DNA of 35,239 nucleotides from Myxococcales bacterium (GTDB taxonomy: Bacteria; Myxococcota_A; Polyangia; Polyangiales; Ga0077539), in assembly GCA_013298625.1 (NCBI GenBank), contig JAAFIF010000098.1, forward strand, positions 1 to 35,239, written 5' to 3'. Below are positions 8,705-17,364 of this stretch, one piece after another. A program made the translations under genes and the position numbers. The notes under the pieces were generated by a model. That model was given only the letters and a program-made list of their open reading frames with translations. It ran no database searches and had not been told where the DNA came from. Each line of letters starts with the position of its first letter. The stretch's first letter is position 1.

Positions 8705-8852
8705 GTCGCGCAACGGGCGGCAGGGGCGCTCGCGCATTCTCGCTCGTCGCGATCCGCGGGAACGCCTGCGCACCGTCGCGCGTATCATCGCCGGCGCTCG
8801 CGGCGCACAGCGCGCCGTGCCGAGCGATCCCCCTTCGAGAGGCCCCATCCCG

Positions 8853-9692
8853 ATGCGATCCATCATGCTTCGTTCGTCCATCACCGCGCTCTGTCTCGTC
8901 GCCGTCGCCGCGTGCGGGCCGAGCGGTCCGAGCAACACTCCACAGCGCGCAGGCGGCGTGAACATCGTCGCGCTCTCGGGAATGATCGCGGGCATGACGC
9001 TCGCGTCGACCTCGGTCAGCGCTGGCTTCGTCGAAGCCCCCGGAGGCGCCGCTGCGCCGTGCACGACGCGCACGGAGGGCGCTTGCACGATCACGCAGTG
9101 CATGGCGGCGAGCGCCGACGCGGGCGCCCCCGATCCCGACGCGGGCATGGTCAACCCCGCGCGAAGCGCCGGTGTGATCACGGTCTCGGGCGGCGGCCAG
9201 ATGGTGCAGCTCACCCCAATGGCGAACGGAACGTACCCGACCGACACCCAGCGCATGTCCGTCTTTGCGCCGGGCACCGAGCTCACGGTGAGCGCGGCGG
9301 GCGACGCGATGGGCGTGGCAGCGTTTACGGGGACCGTCACGATGCCGGGGCCGATCATGGTGACCGCGCCGATGATCAGCTTGACCGCGCCGACGACGAT
9401 CGCGCGCGCGCAGCCGTTGATGGTGACGTGGACCGGCGGGACGACGGGCAAGGTCTCGGTCGTGATGGCTTCCAACACCAGCGGGGGAGCGTCGGTGTCG
9501 TGCACGTTCGACGCGACTGCGGGGAGCGGGAGCGTTCCGGCGACGGCGCTGATGGCGCTGCCGATGGGCGACGGGACGATCGCGATCGGCGGCTCGTCGA
9601 CGCGCGAGCAGACGGCGGGCGGCTTCAATGTGACGCTCACCGCGAGCAGCGCGAACCTCGTCGGCGGCGCCGGTCGCGCGATGTTTCAGTGA
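8853..9692 (+). CDS. Lipoprotein of unknown function
   Basis: The ATG at 8853 gives a 279-residue protein with a strong lipoprotein signal: MRSIMLRSS, a hydrophobic stretch, and lipobox 'VAVAAC' (Cys about 21). The frame is open further upstream, but that extension is Arg-rich and non-coding in character. The mature protein is low in charge and rich in Ala, Gly, Thr and Met, with a central 'ADAGAPDPDAG' linker. The C-terminal half, starting 'APMISLTAPTTIARAQPLMVTWTGG', reads like an Ig-like or fibronectin-like beta-sandwich. I do not recognise a named family. It is flanked by hairpin-containing intergenic regions and is probably a single-gene transcript. Confidence 0.7.
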   Translation: MRSIMLRSSITALCLVAVAACGPSGPSNTPQRAGGVNIVALSGMIAGMTLASTSVSAGFVEAPGGAAAPCTTRTEGACTITQCMAASADAGAPDPDAGMVNPARSAGVITVSGGGQMVQLTPMANGTYPTDTQRMSVFAPGTELTVSAAGDAMGVAAFTGTVTMPGPIMVTAPMISLTAPTTIARAQPLMVTWTGGTTGKVSVVMASNTSGGASVSCTFDATAGSGSVPATALMALPMGDGTIAIGGSSTREQTAGGFNVTLTASSANLVGGAGRAMFQ

Positions 9693-9808
9693 GCGCAACG
9701 GGGGGACGACAGCACTGATGCGCGCCCCGTGAAAGGCAGTGTCATCGCTGCAATCTTCGCGGCCGACCGCAGATTCGCGCGCGAAGCTCGGTCAGACGCG
9801 CGGTTCGT

Positions 9809-9855
9809 CTCGCTCCGTAGCGAGCGTTGGTGAGACCGTCTCGAACCTCACCAAC
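9809..9855. terminator. Two adjacent hairpins between lipoprotein genes
   Basis: CTCGCT/AGCGAG (9809-9814 with 9819-9824, 4-base loop) is followed by GTTGGTGAG/CTCACCAAC (9826-9834 with 9847-9855, 12-base loop). They lie in the 220-bp gap between the genes ending at 9692 and starting at 9913. Termination of the upstream transcript or a 5' leader structure of the downstream one are both possible. No T-run is present. Confidence 0.4.
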
Positions 9856-9912
9856 ACACCAGCCAGACGGCGGGCGGTCCTGCGCCGTCGCGTTTCACAG
9901 AAAGAGCCATCG

Positions 9913-10710
9913 ATGTCCCTCCGCTCTCGTGCTCTCGACCGCGCGCTCGTCGCCGCGGTCCTGGTCGCCGGCGCCGCGACGGGCTGCCGTCGCAGCGAGT
10001 CCTCGTCGCAGCCCGCGCCGCAACCCACGCCACAACCCACGCCACAACCGGCGCCACAAACCATGCCGCAACCCGTCGTGGCCGCAGCGCAGCCCGCAGC
10101 GCAGCCCGCCGTGGCCGCAGCCCAGCCCACGGCAGCGCCAATCCCGACGCCCGTCCCGACGCCCGTCCCGGGCCCGAGCGCGGGCTCTTCGTTTACGCCC
10201 AGCGCCGAGGACCTCTCGGCGTGGCAGCGCGCCGCGGGAGTGCTCGACTACAACGCCGCTGCGCACTTCGGCGGAAGCGAGCTGCGCACGGGATTCACCC
10301 CGGATCCGTGGCCGTTTCCGCTCACGGCCGGCGGCGGTTCGAACCCCGTCGAGGTCTCGACGCTCGCGATCAAAGACGCGATGTCGGGCGCGCCGTGCAG
10401 CACGTCCACCGTCGCGCGCGCGCCGGACTTTCACTTCACGTTCACCGCGGGGACGACGTTTCCGCTCGTGCGCTTCTACGTCGTGACGCAGAACAACGCC
10501 GACGCCACGCTGCTCATCAATCAGCCCGACGGTCGCTGGCGCTGCAACGACGATCACGGTCGCGACGGCTGGAGCAATCCCCTCATGCCCGCGATCGACT
10601 TCGCCAACCCCGCCTCGGGTCGCTACGACATCTGGGTCGGAACCTTCGCCGGGACCTCCAACAACCCCGCGACCCTCTACGTCACCGAGCTCGACTCGAA
10701 CCACCCGTAG
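9913..10710 (+). CDS. Lipoprotein with Pro/Gln-rich linker and PPC-like C-terminal domain
   Basis: The 265-residue protein starts at ATG 9913 and has lipobox 'AGAATGC' (Cys about 25). Residues about 30-85 are a repetitive Pro/Gln/Ala linker (QPTPQPTPQPAPQ), partly encoded by tandem CCACAACC-type DNA repeats. The globular part contains 'FHFTFTAGTTFPLVRFYV', 'LLINQPDGRWRCNDDHGRDGW' and 'FANPASGRYDIWVGTF'. That order (aromatic strand, 'cnDD...' acidic turn, then 'sGrYdvWVGty') matches the bacterial pre-peptidase C-terminal (PPC-like) beta-sandwich seen in many myxobacterial lipoproteins. No catalytic domain is attached. It converges on the regulator gene with only 9 bp between the two stops. The PPC-like assignment is moderately secure; the role is unknown. 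Confidence 0.72.
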   Translation: MSLRSRALDRALVAAVLVAGAATGCRRSESSSQPAPQPTPQPTPQPAPQTMPQPVVAAAQPAAQPAVAAAQPTAAPIPTPVPTPVPGPSAGSSFTPSAEDLSAWQRAAGVLDYNAAAHFGGSELRTGFTPDPWPFPLTAGGGSNPVEVSTLAIKDAMSGAPCSTSTVARAPDFHFTFTAGTTFPLVRFYVVTQNNADATLLINQPDGRWRCNDDHGRDGWSNPLMPAIDFANPASGRYDIWVGTFAGTSNNPATLYVTELDSNHP

Positions 10711-10719
10711 TCCGCGCGC

Positions 10720-13323
10720 TCAGCGCCGAGCCCGACCGCCGCGCTGGCTCTGCGCGACGGGCTCGACGAAGCGCTCGTCCGAGTCGCGCACGCACAGCTC
10801 GCTCGCGAGCTGATAGCGCCCCTCTCGCTGCACGAGCCACGGCCGCAAGCCGCGTCGTCGCAAGTCCGACAAGGCCACGTGCACGCGGTTGTTGGCAGCG
10901 CTCGCGACGACCCGCTCTCCAGGCCAGCCCGCCGCGAGCAGCGCGTCGATCTCGAGCCACTCACCGGCGGCCCGCGCGCGCACGAGCGCGACGAACACGC
11001 GTCGCAGCGGGCCGTGCACCCGAAGGTCTTGCACCGCACCCTCGTCGAGCCGAAACCACTCGGCCTCGGGGCCGACCGAGAGCGTCGCGCCGATGTTGCT
11101 GGCGTCGGTGAGCGCCGCTGCAACCGTGGCGCGCGAGGGCTCTGGCCGAGCGCCGGACGCGAGCGCATCGAGCCTCGCTTCGACGATCCGCGCGGCGATT
11201 CGCACGTCGTCCGAGAGCGTCGCGCTGCCCGCACGCGGGACCTTCGCGAGCGACGCGCGGACCGAGACGAGCAGCGCCGCACGGATCGATGGAGCCTCTG
11301 GGGCTTCTGCGATCGCGAGCAACGCCCGGTGCAACGCGAGCGCCTCGAGCCCCAGCGCGTCGCCCGCGCGCTCGAGCAACGCCTCGCTTCGCGCGAGCTC
11401 GACCCGGGCGAGAGAGAGCTCACCGAGGTCCGCGAGCGCGCCGCCGAGACGCGCGCGGCACAGCCCCTCCGAGCGCGCCTCGCCGAGGGACGCGAGGATC
11501 GCCGCCGCTCGCTCGCTCCCGTCGCGCGCGGCGCGCACGCGGCCCACGAAGTGCGCGAAGAGCGCGCGGTTGCCCTCGTTGATGGCGAACAACCGTCGGT
11601 CGCCCGAGGCCTCGAGCAACAGGCTCGCGCGGTCGAAGAGCCTGTCCGCTTCGTCGAGCGAGCCGCGCTCGAGCGCGAGGAGGGCGAGGTTGCTTCGGGT
11701 GATTCCTTCGATGCGCGGCTCGTCGAGGGACGATGCGCGCGCGAGCGCCGCGCGGTAGCGACGCTCGGCGTCCGCGAACTCGGCGCGATCGTGGTGCACC
11801 GCCGCGAGGTTGGCCTCGATGCGCGCGAGCAGGCTCTCGTCTCGCTGCGACGAAGCGAGCGCGCTCGCTTGCAGGTATCGATCGGACGCCTCGTCGAGCG
11901 CGCGCTGCTGATGCGCGAGGACGCCGAGCTCGACCAGCAGCTGCGCGACCAGCGGCTCGTCTCGATCGAAGCGCGCGCGGGTGAGCGCTGCGTCGAGGTC
12001 CTCGCGCGCATCTGCGACTGCGCCCCGGTGGAGCCTCGCGCGCCCTCGGGCCCGCAGCGCCCTCGCCCGCAGCGCGCCCTCGTCCTGCGCGTCCGTCTCG
12101 GGCACCGACGCGAGCGCGCGGGTAAGCGAGCGCTCTTGCGCTTCGACTGCGCCGCGCAAGCGCGCGATGGGGTCGAGCGCGACGAGGGCCCACAGCGCCT
12201 CGAGCGGGGCGTCCGGGTCGTCGGCGATCCGCGCGAGGTTGTCCCGTTCGAGCTCGAGCCGCGCGAGGTTGCTCGCCACGGGGCGACGCTCGACCTCGCT
12301 CACCAACGCAGCGCCGAGGCGAACGTAGTGCGCGCGGTGTCGCGCGAGCGCCGAGGCGAGCTCGCCGCGCTCGACGGCGCGCTCGGCCGCGTACGCGCGC
12401 AGCGTGTCGAACAGATAGAACCGCTGCTGTCCGAGCGCGTCGGCGCGGGCCTGGACGAGCGAGCGCTCGACGAGGTTCTGCACCATGTCGATCGCGAGCG
12501 AGCCTTCGCGACGGAGGACAGCGTCGGCCGCCGCCGCATCGAAGCCGCCACGAAAGACGCTGCACGCAGCGAAGGCGCTTCGGTCGGGCTCCGAGAGGAG
12601 CCCCCAGGACCAGTCGATCGTGCGACGCAAGGTCTCGTGCCGCGAAGGCCCGTCGCGACGCGCGCTGCGAAGCAGGTCGAGCAGCCCGTCGCTGTGATGC
12701 ACGAGCGCGTCGATCCCGAGCACCTTCACCCGCGCCGCCGCGAGCTCGATCGCCAACGGAACCCCCTCGAGCGCCCGCGCCACCGCCGCCGCTTGCTCGG
12801 GCGCGACCTCCGCTGCGCCCGCTGCGCGCGCGCGCTCGACGAACAGCGCCGCAGCGTCGCTGACGGTGTCCGACGTCGGCAGCGGCTCGATCACAAACGC
12901 GCGCTCTGCGTCGATGGCGAGGCGCTCTCTCGACGTCGCCACGATCGCGAGCGCGGGCACCGCCGCGAGCCAGCGCCGCGCCATCGAAGCGACCGCGTCG
13001 ACGATCTGCTCGACGTTGTCGAGGACCAGCACTGACGGAGGCCTCGAGCGCAGCGCGCGCTCGATCGCCCCTGCGTCCATCGCCCCTGCCGCGCGCAGGT
13101 CCAGCACAGCGGCGATGGTGGCGAGCGCCGAGGACGCGTCGCGGCACTCGGACAGGTCGCAGAACAACCCGTCGAGCGCGGCGCAGAGGGCGTGTGCGAC
13201 GCGGGTCTTTCCGATCCCGCCGGGGCCGACGAGGGTGCACAGACGCGCGCCGTCGGCCAGGGCTCTTGCGAGCGAATCGCGCTCAGCGACGCGGCCGACC
13301 AGCGGTGAGAGCGGCGTCGGCAC
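10720..13323 (-). CDS. AfsR/MalT-like STAND ATPase transcriptional regulator with C-terminal winged helix
   Basis: The 867-residue protein starts at a GTG 2 bp after the stop of the upstream lipoprotein gene. An NB-ARC-type ATPase occupies about 1-330: Walker A GPGGIGKT (33-40), Walker B VLVLDN (98-103), sensor ATSRERL (129-135) and a GVPLAIELAAAR motif (187-198). This is followed by 'TIDWSWGLLSEPDR', typical of LuxR/AfsR-class ATPases. Residues about 340-740 form TPR-like helical repeats. The final 100 residues hold 'RVFVALVRARAAGEWLEIDALLAAGWPGE', then 'NNRVHVALSDLRRRGL' and 'REGRYQLA', a winged-helix DNA-binding domain of OmpR/SARP type. The DNA-binding part being C-terminal is the reverse of AfsR order. 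It presumably oligomerises on ligand binding and activates transcription; target and inducer are unknown. Confidence 0.85.
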   Translation of the reverse strand: MPTPLSPLVGRVAERDSLARALADGARLCTLVGPGGIGKTRVAHALCAALDGLFCDLSECRDASSALATIAAVLDLRAAGAMDAGAIERALRSRPPSVLVLDNVEQIVDAVASMARRWLAAVPALAIVATSRERLAIDAERAFVIEPLPTSDTVSDAAALFVERARAAGAAEVAPEQAAAVARALEGVPLAIELAAARVKVLGIDALVHHSDGLLDLLRSARRDGPSRHETLRRTIDWSWGLLSEPDRSAFAACSVFRGGFDAAAADAVLRREGSLAIDMVQNLVERSLVQARADALGQQRFYLFDTLRAYAAERAVERGELASALARHRAHYVRLGAALVSEVERRPVASNLARLELERDNLARIADDPDAPLEALWALVALDPIARLRGAVEAQERSLTRALASVPETDAQDEGALRARALRARGRARLHRGAVADAREDLDAALTRARFDRDEPLVAQLLVELGVLAHQQRALDEASDRYLQASALASSQRDESLLARIEANLAAVHHDRAEFADAERRYRAALARASSLDEPRIEGITRSNLALLALERGSLDEADRLFDRASLLLEASGDRRLFAINEGNRALFAHFVGRVRAARDGSERAAAILASLGEARSEGLCRARLGGALADLGELSLARVELARSEALLERAGDALGLEALALHRALLAIAEAPEAPSIRAALLVSVRASLAKVPRAGSATLSDDVRIAARIVEARLDALASGARPEPSRATVAAALTDASNIGATLSVGPEAEWFRLDEGAVQDLRVHGPLRRVFVALVRARAAGEWLEIDALLAAGWPGERVVASAANNRVHVALSDLRRRGLRPWLVQREGRYQLASELCVRDSDERFVEPVAQSQRGGRARR

Positions 13324-13325
13324 GG

Positions 13326-13928
13326 TCAGCGCGTCGAGCTAGAGGGCCTCACGGGGCGCACGAGCACCACGCTGCGAGGGTCGTCGACGAGCGAGACCGC
13401 CAGGCCCCGCGCGTCGAGCGACATCGGTCGAATGGGCGTCACCTGCGAGCGACGGCCGCTCTCGTCGCAGCCCGCGCCTTGCGCGAGCGCCGATCGGTCC
13501 GCGCCCTCGTACACGATCACGCCCGTCCGACAGTGCGCGCCGCGGTGCTCGTAGAGGCCGCCGAGCGCCTCGGGTTCGGCGCGCGCCACACGAAACGACC
13601 GGCTCACCCCCGCCGCATCGACCAACGAGCCCGCGACCGCGGCCCCGTCGAACGCGAGCGAGAGCGTCCCGCGCGGCCCCGTCAACGTCACGCGCGCAGC
13701 CTCGTCGACGACGCCCTCGTACCACGCCGTGTGCGACGCGAGCGTCGACGCTCCGCCGCACACATACGCGACGACCCGAGCGCCGTCTCGCGTGACCCCG
13801 AGCGCCATGTCCGTCGCACCGATGCGGCCCGCGTACTCGACGCGAGCCTCGTCCGAAGCGCGGACCGACGCCCCACAGCCCGTCAGCGAGAGCGCGAGCG
13901 CCGCGGTGATCCACGCTGATCGCGTCAT
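13326..13928 (-). CDS. Small lipoprotein co-transcribed with the STAND regulator
   Basis: The ATG at 13926-13928 gives a 200-residue protein MTRSAWITAALALSLTGC with Cys18 as lipidation site. The frame could start seven codons earlier, but the chosen start leaves a proper n-region. The mature protein is beta-rich ('VEYAGRIGATDMALGVTRDGARVVAYVCGG'), with Cys in 'AYVCGG', 'GAHCRTG' and 'GAGCDE', and ends RPVRPSSSTR. No family is recognised. Its stop lies 2 bp from the regulator start, so the two genes are translationally linked. A membrane-displayed lipoprotein upstream of a ligand-sensing ATPase invites the idea of a sensing pair, which is inference only. Confidence 0.7.
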   Translation of the reverse strand: MTRSAWITAALALSLTGCGASVRASDEARVEYAGRIGATDMALGVTRDGARVVAYVCGGASTLASHTAWYEGVVDEAARVTLTGPRGTLSLAFDGAAVAGSLVDAAGVSRSFRVARAEPEALGGLYEHRGAHCRTGVIVYEGADRSALAQGAGCDESGRRSQVTPIRPMSLDARGLAVSLVDDPRSVVLVRPVRPSSSTR

Positions 13929-14036
13929 GGTCGTGCGAAGTGACAGCACCGCGATTCACTACGCCCGATCGCCGCGCCCGTCCATTGGCGCGCCCCAAAG
14001 CGCGTATCCCTTGGTCCAACGGTCACGCAACGACGG

Positions 14037-14414
14037 TCACTGGCACACGCCGCCGCCGGACGGACCGGCGTGCGGGCAGTGCGTCGCGGGGTCCATCGAG
14101 GCGGGTTGATCGACGTGGTAGAGGCGGCACCAGAGGGTGTTTCCGGTGCGATCTCCGCGCGATCCTGCGGTCGAAAAGCCAGCGCACGCAGCCTGGCAGG
14201 CCGCGGCGGTGGCGTACAAGCGGTTGGCTCCGTCGCAGTGCCCGGCGGCGGTCGCGCAGTACTCGTCGCACGCCGCAGAGGGGGCGGCGTCAGAGACCGA
14301 CGCGACGTCCTGCGCGAGCGCCGCGTCCGACGCAGGCGATCCATCGGGCGCAGGCTGCGACGGAGCGCATGCGAAGAGCGAGAGAGACAGCGAGAGCAAT
14401 ACAGTGGGCTTCAT
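14037..14414 (-). CDS. Small Cys-rich lipoprotein
   Basis: Starting at the ATG at 14412-14414, this 125-residue protein has signal MKPTVLLSLSLSLFAC (Cys16) and a Ser/Asp/Ala linker. Its C-terminal module contains eight Cys, including 'CDEYCATAAGHC', 'CQAAC', 'WCRLYHV' and the end 'HCPHAGPSGGGVCQ'. The tail motif HCPHAGP(S/T)GGG.C recurs in many secreted proteins of myxobacteria. It is likely stabilised by disulfides outside the cytoplasm. Function unknown. It diverges from the cyclase gene and its start is about 170 bp from the cyclase start. Confidence 0.75.
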   Translation of the reverse strand: MKPTVLLSLSLSLFACAPSQPAPDGSPASDAALAQDVASVSDAAPSAACDEYCATAAGHCDGANRLYATAAACQAACAGFSTAGSRGDRTGNTLWCRLYHVDQPASMDPATHCPHAGPSGGGVCQ

Positions 14415-14584
14415 GGTTGCGTCGGACCGTGCAGCGGACACGACGGGCACGCGAGTGAAGCCGAATGAAACCTCGACGACTTCATTCGGCTCCAGCGCCA
14501 GCGCAGGACCTCGACCTTGTCCGTCGCGAGCAGAGATGGACCGCTCGGCGGTCGAGTCGCGATAGCCTCGCGCGCAACCCTTTG

Positions 14585-16273
14585 ATGATTCGAACGGTCC
14601 GCGCCAAGCTGCTGCTGCTCCTCGGGGCGACGATGCTGAGCGCGCTCGCGTCGCTCGCGATCATCGCGCTGCTGCTGCAGAAGCAAGTGACAGACTCCGT
14701 CGCAGAGCGCGTCCCGGCGACGGTGCAGGGGATCGAGGTCGAGCTCGAAGACGACGTTCGCAACGTCACCCTGCTCTCGGGGGTGCTCGAGCAGTCGCCG
14801 CACCTCGCGCGGGTGATGCGCGAAAACGCCCCCGACCGCGCGCTGCGCACGCTCACGCGGATGCGCACGGCCTTCGCCAACGCAGAGCTCGCCCTCTTTC
14901 GCTCGGACGGAGCGCTCTTCACGCAGGTCGGCCTCGATCGCCCGCCCGCCAACGTGCTCGAGCGCGCGCCCGAGGCCGCGGCGGTCGCTCGCCGACCTGC
15001 GACGTGGCGCGGCGTGATCGCGGGCGGATGCAGCTTCGACGCGGGCGCGGACACCTTCGCGTTCGCGCAGCTCGCGCCGCTCGAAGACGCGGGGTTCGTG
15101 TTCGTGTGCTTGCCGATCGACCGCGCCCTGGTCGTGCACGCCGCGGCCAACGTGGGCGCCGAGGTCGCCGTGGTGCACAGGGCGTCGGGGAGGGTCGTGA
15201 CGGCCACCGACCAGTTTCCTCGCGCGCTCGGCGCGCACGCGGACCGGGCGCGGCGCGTCGAGACCGACGATCGCGGAGCGCGCTGGGCCTTCGCGCGAGC
15301 CGACCACGAGCGGCTGCTCGGCGGAGGGCCGCTCGAGTTCGTGGTGGCGCTGGATGTGACCGTGCTGTCCAAGCGCGTGCGCAACGACATGCTGGCAGCG
15401 GCCGTCGCGCTCATCGCGATCGCGCTGGTGGCGCTCTGGGTGGGCGCGCGCATCGCGGGGCGCATGAGCGGCGCGATCACTCGGCTGGGCGGCGCGATGA
15501 AGAAGCTCGAAGACGCGCAGTACGTCCACGTCGAAGACATCAAGACGGGCGACGAGATCGAGGACCTCGCGGCGGGCTTCAATCACATGGTCGACGGCCT
15601 GCGGGACCGAGACAAGCTGCGCGCGACGTTCGGCAAGTACATGACCCAGTCGGTGATGGAGCACTTGCTCTCGGGCAAGGTTCAGCTCGGCGGCGAGAAG
15701 CTCACGGTCACCGTGCTCTTCTCGGACATCCGCAGCTTCACGACGATCAGCGAGCAGATGGACGCGCACGCGCTGGTCGAGCTGCTCAACGAGTACTTCA
15801 CCGTGATGGTCGGGATCATCATGGAAGAGGGCGGCGTGGTGGACAAGTACATCGGCGACGCGATCATGGCGGTGTTCGGCGCGCCCGTGTCGCGACCGGA
15901 CGACGCGGTGCGGGCGGTGCGCGCGGCGACGAGGATGCGGGCGGCGTTGGTTCCGCTCAACGCGTCGCTGGTGGCGCGGGGGATCGCGCCGATCGCGACG
16001 GGCATCGGCGTTCACACGGGCGAAGTGGTCGCGGGCAACATCGGCTCCGAGCAGCGCATGGAGTACACCGTCATCGGCGACGCGGTGAACGTCGCCTCGC
16101 GCCTCGAAGGAAAGACCAAAGAGCTCGGCGTAGACCTGGTCATCAGCGAGGCCACCTTCGCGCTCGTGCAGCACGTCGCGCAGGGGCGCGCGCTCGCGGA
16201 GCTGTCGGTGAAGGGCAGGCAGCAGAGCGTTCGGTGCTTCGCCATCGACGCGATCGAGAGCGAGGGCGGGTGA
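14585..16273 (+). CDS. Membrane-bound class III adenylate cyclase with periplasmic sensor and HAMP
   Basis: It makes cAMP from ATP. The ATG at 14585 gives 562 residues beginning MIRTVRAKLLLLLG; an in-frame start at 14465 would add 40 basic residues before the membrane helix. TM1 spans about 8-31, an extracytoplasmic sensor about 32-265, TM2 about 269-291, and a HAMP linker about 292-345 ('MKKLEDAQYVHVEDIKTGDE'). The cyclase domain covers about 372-555. Metal ligands are Asp381 (FSDIRSFT) and Asp425 (KYIGDAIM). Lys421 and Thr495 (EYTVIGD) are the purine-selecting pair, and Asn502/Arg506 (NVASR) the transition-state pair. Thr rather than Asp at the second purine position places it in class IIIb, a group that includes bicarbonate-responsive enzymes. 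All catalytic residues are present, so it should act as a homodimer. The stimulus is unknown. Confidence 0.92.
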   Translation: MIRTVRAKLLLLLGATMLSALASLAIIALLLQKQVTDSVAERVPATVQGIEVELEDDVRNVTLLSGVLEQSPHLARVMRENAPDRALRTLTRMRTAFANAELALFRSDGALFTQVGLDRPPANVLERAPEAAAVARRPATWRGVIAGGCSFDAGADTFAFAQLAPLEDAGFVFVCLPIDRALVVHAAANVGAEVAVVHRASGRVVTATDQFPRALGAHADRARRVETDDRGARWAFARADHERLLGGGPLEFVVALDVTVLSKRVRNDMLAAAVALIAIALVALWVGARIAGRMSGAITRLGGAMKKLEDAQYVHVEDIKTGDEIEDLAAGFNHMVDGLRDRDKLRATFGKYMTQSVMEHLLSGKVQLGGEKLTVTVLFSDIRSFTTISEQMDAHALVELLNEYFTVMVGIIMEEGGVVDKYIGDAIMAVFGAPVSRPDDAVRAVRAATRMRAALVPLNASLVARGIAPIATGIGVHTGEVVAGNIGSEQRMEYTVIGDAVNVASRLEGKTKELGVDLVISEATFALVQHVAQGRALAELSVKGRQQSVRCFAIDAIESEGG

Positions 16274-16285
16274 CGCGAGAGGGGG

Positions 16286-16327
16286 GCAGCCGTTAACGGC
16301 GGGCTCGCAGCCGTTAACGGCGGGCTC
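16286..16327. repeat. Tandem duplication of a 21-bp unit carrying a 12-bp palindrome
   Basis: A 21-bp unit is repeated exactly at 16286-16306 and 16307-16327. Each copy contains the palindrome GCCGTTAACGGC (16289-16300 and 16310-16321). It lies 12 bp after the cyclase stop in the 230-bp gap before the convergent gene ending at 16503. It could act as a terminator or mRNA-stabilising hairpin pair, or be a binding site pair. Confidence 0.6.
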
Positions 16328-16502
16328 GCAGCAGGTCGGTCGCTCGCGCTTCGTGTGAGCGATCGCCCCGCTGCGCGCATCTCGTTCGAGCGCGCTCACG
16401 GGCGCTGGCGATGCTCGCGAACGCGCGGCGGTGTCGCAGCTTCACGTATGTTCGAAGCGACGTCGCCGCGATGGCGATCGCGAGCGCGTGTGCGTAGGCC
16501 GT

Positions 16503-16940
16503 TCAGCGCCGCGTGTACGTCCGCTCGCCGACCGTGAGCGTGTTTTGATCGGACGAGAGCGTGTACGAGCCGGCGCCGTGAATGACGCCGAGCGGACTTG
16601 TCGTGCAGTCCGTTTCCGTCGAGGAGCCGCCGCCGCTGCACACGATGCGTCCGCTACAGGTTCCCTCGCCGAGCAAAGAGAGGGTCGCGTTCGTCGAGGC
16701 CCACCGAATACCACTCCGCGTCATCGAGCCAGTGCAGGTGATTCTCGGGTCGGCGACGGTGCCGGGCGTCGCAGTGACTTCTGCCTGTCCGTCGAGCTGG
16801 AGTTGAAGCCGAATCAGGATCTGCAGCGCTGGGTTGGAAGTGTCGCTCGCAACCCACGCTCCAACCAACGGGTTGGCAGCGCACCCCGAGGCTGCGACGG
16901 CGAGTGAAAACAGAGCCATTCGTGCGGTCACGTTGCGCAT
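16503..16940 (-). CDS. Small lipoprotein of unknown function
   Basis: The 145-residue protein MRNVTARMALFSLAVAASGC has a lipobox with Cys20. The mature part is a single beta-rich domain with Cys in 'ITCTG', 'GTCSGRIVCSGG' and 'DCTT', and ends 'YTLSSDQNTLTVGERTYTRR'. The 'LVGAW' opening and final 'LTVGERTYTR' strand resemble lipocalin-like domains of the type found in small bacterial lipoproteins ('l.G.W' followed by about eight strands), but no named family is recognised. It converges with the cyclase gene. It is the last intact gene before the scrambled 17-22 kb zone. Confidence 0.7.
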   Translation of the reverse strand: MRNVTARMALFSLAVAASGCAANPLVGAWVASDTSNPALQILIRLQLQLDGQAEVTATPGTVADPRITCTGSMTRSGIRWASTNATLSLLGEGTCSGRIVCSGGGSSTETDCTTSPLGVIHGAGSYTLSSDQNTLTVGERTYTRR

Positions 16941-17173
16941 TTCTCCCTTCGTACCCGCCCGCGCATCGGCTGTTCAACGCTCGAGAGAGGGAGTTGCCAG
17001 ATGTGACGTACGCCCGTCGTGCGCGGCGTCACCAAGCACGCTTGCGGTGGGCATCGCGTACCGCGCGCTGCCTGTCCGAGCGTCGTGTCAGGCCATGCAG
17101 AGCAAGCGCGCTGACGATCCACTCTGCCAGTCTTTTACCGGCGATTCACAACGCTGAGCCGCCGCCCTCGTGC
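16941..17173. other. Intergenic stretch without a recognisable gene
   Basis: This 233-bp piece lies between the start of the small lipoprotein gene and the truncated gene copy. It holds the lipoprotein promoter region. I see no convincing reading frame and no copy of the dispersed repeat. Its right end is where similarity to the 22-kb region begins. Confidence 0.4.
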
Positions 17174-17360
17174 TGTGCACGTGGGCAGAGAGGCCGAGCG
17201 CTGGTCGCGCTCACTCGCGCTACGCGGTGTCTTTGACGCGCCACGCGACGAGCGCGTCGACGAAGGCAGGATCGAGCCCGAGCGCGAGCAGTCTGTCGCG
17301 GTCGTACACGTTGAGCGTCGCGAGGTTGACGGAGCGATGAAGACCGGCCGTCGTACGCGA
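17174..17360 (-). pseudogene. Truncated, internally deleted copy of the 22032-22640 gene (3' end plus flank)
   Basis: 17174-17334 matches 21986-22146 almost base for base (constant offset 4812), covering the downstream flank, the stop codon (TAG here, TAA in the intact gene) and the last 38 or so codons. The match then jumps: 17339-17359 corresponds to 22294-22314, so about 147 bp of the gene is missing and replaced by 4 bp, breaking the frame. Five bases later a composite repeat begins. It is therefore a non-functional duplicate fragment, formed by duplication followed by deletion and truncation. The few mismatches suggest that the duplication is fairly recent. Confidence 0.9.
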
Positions 17361-17364
17361 GGAT

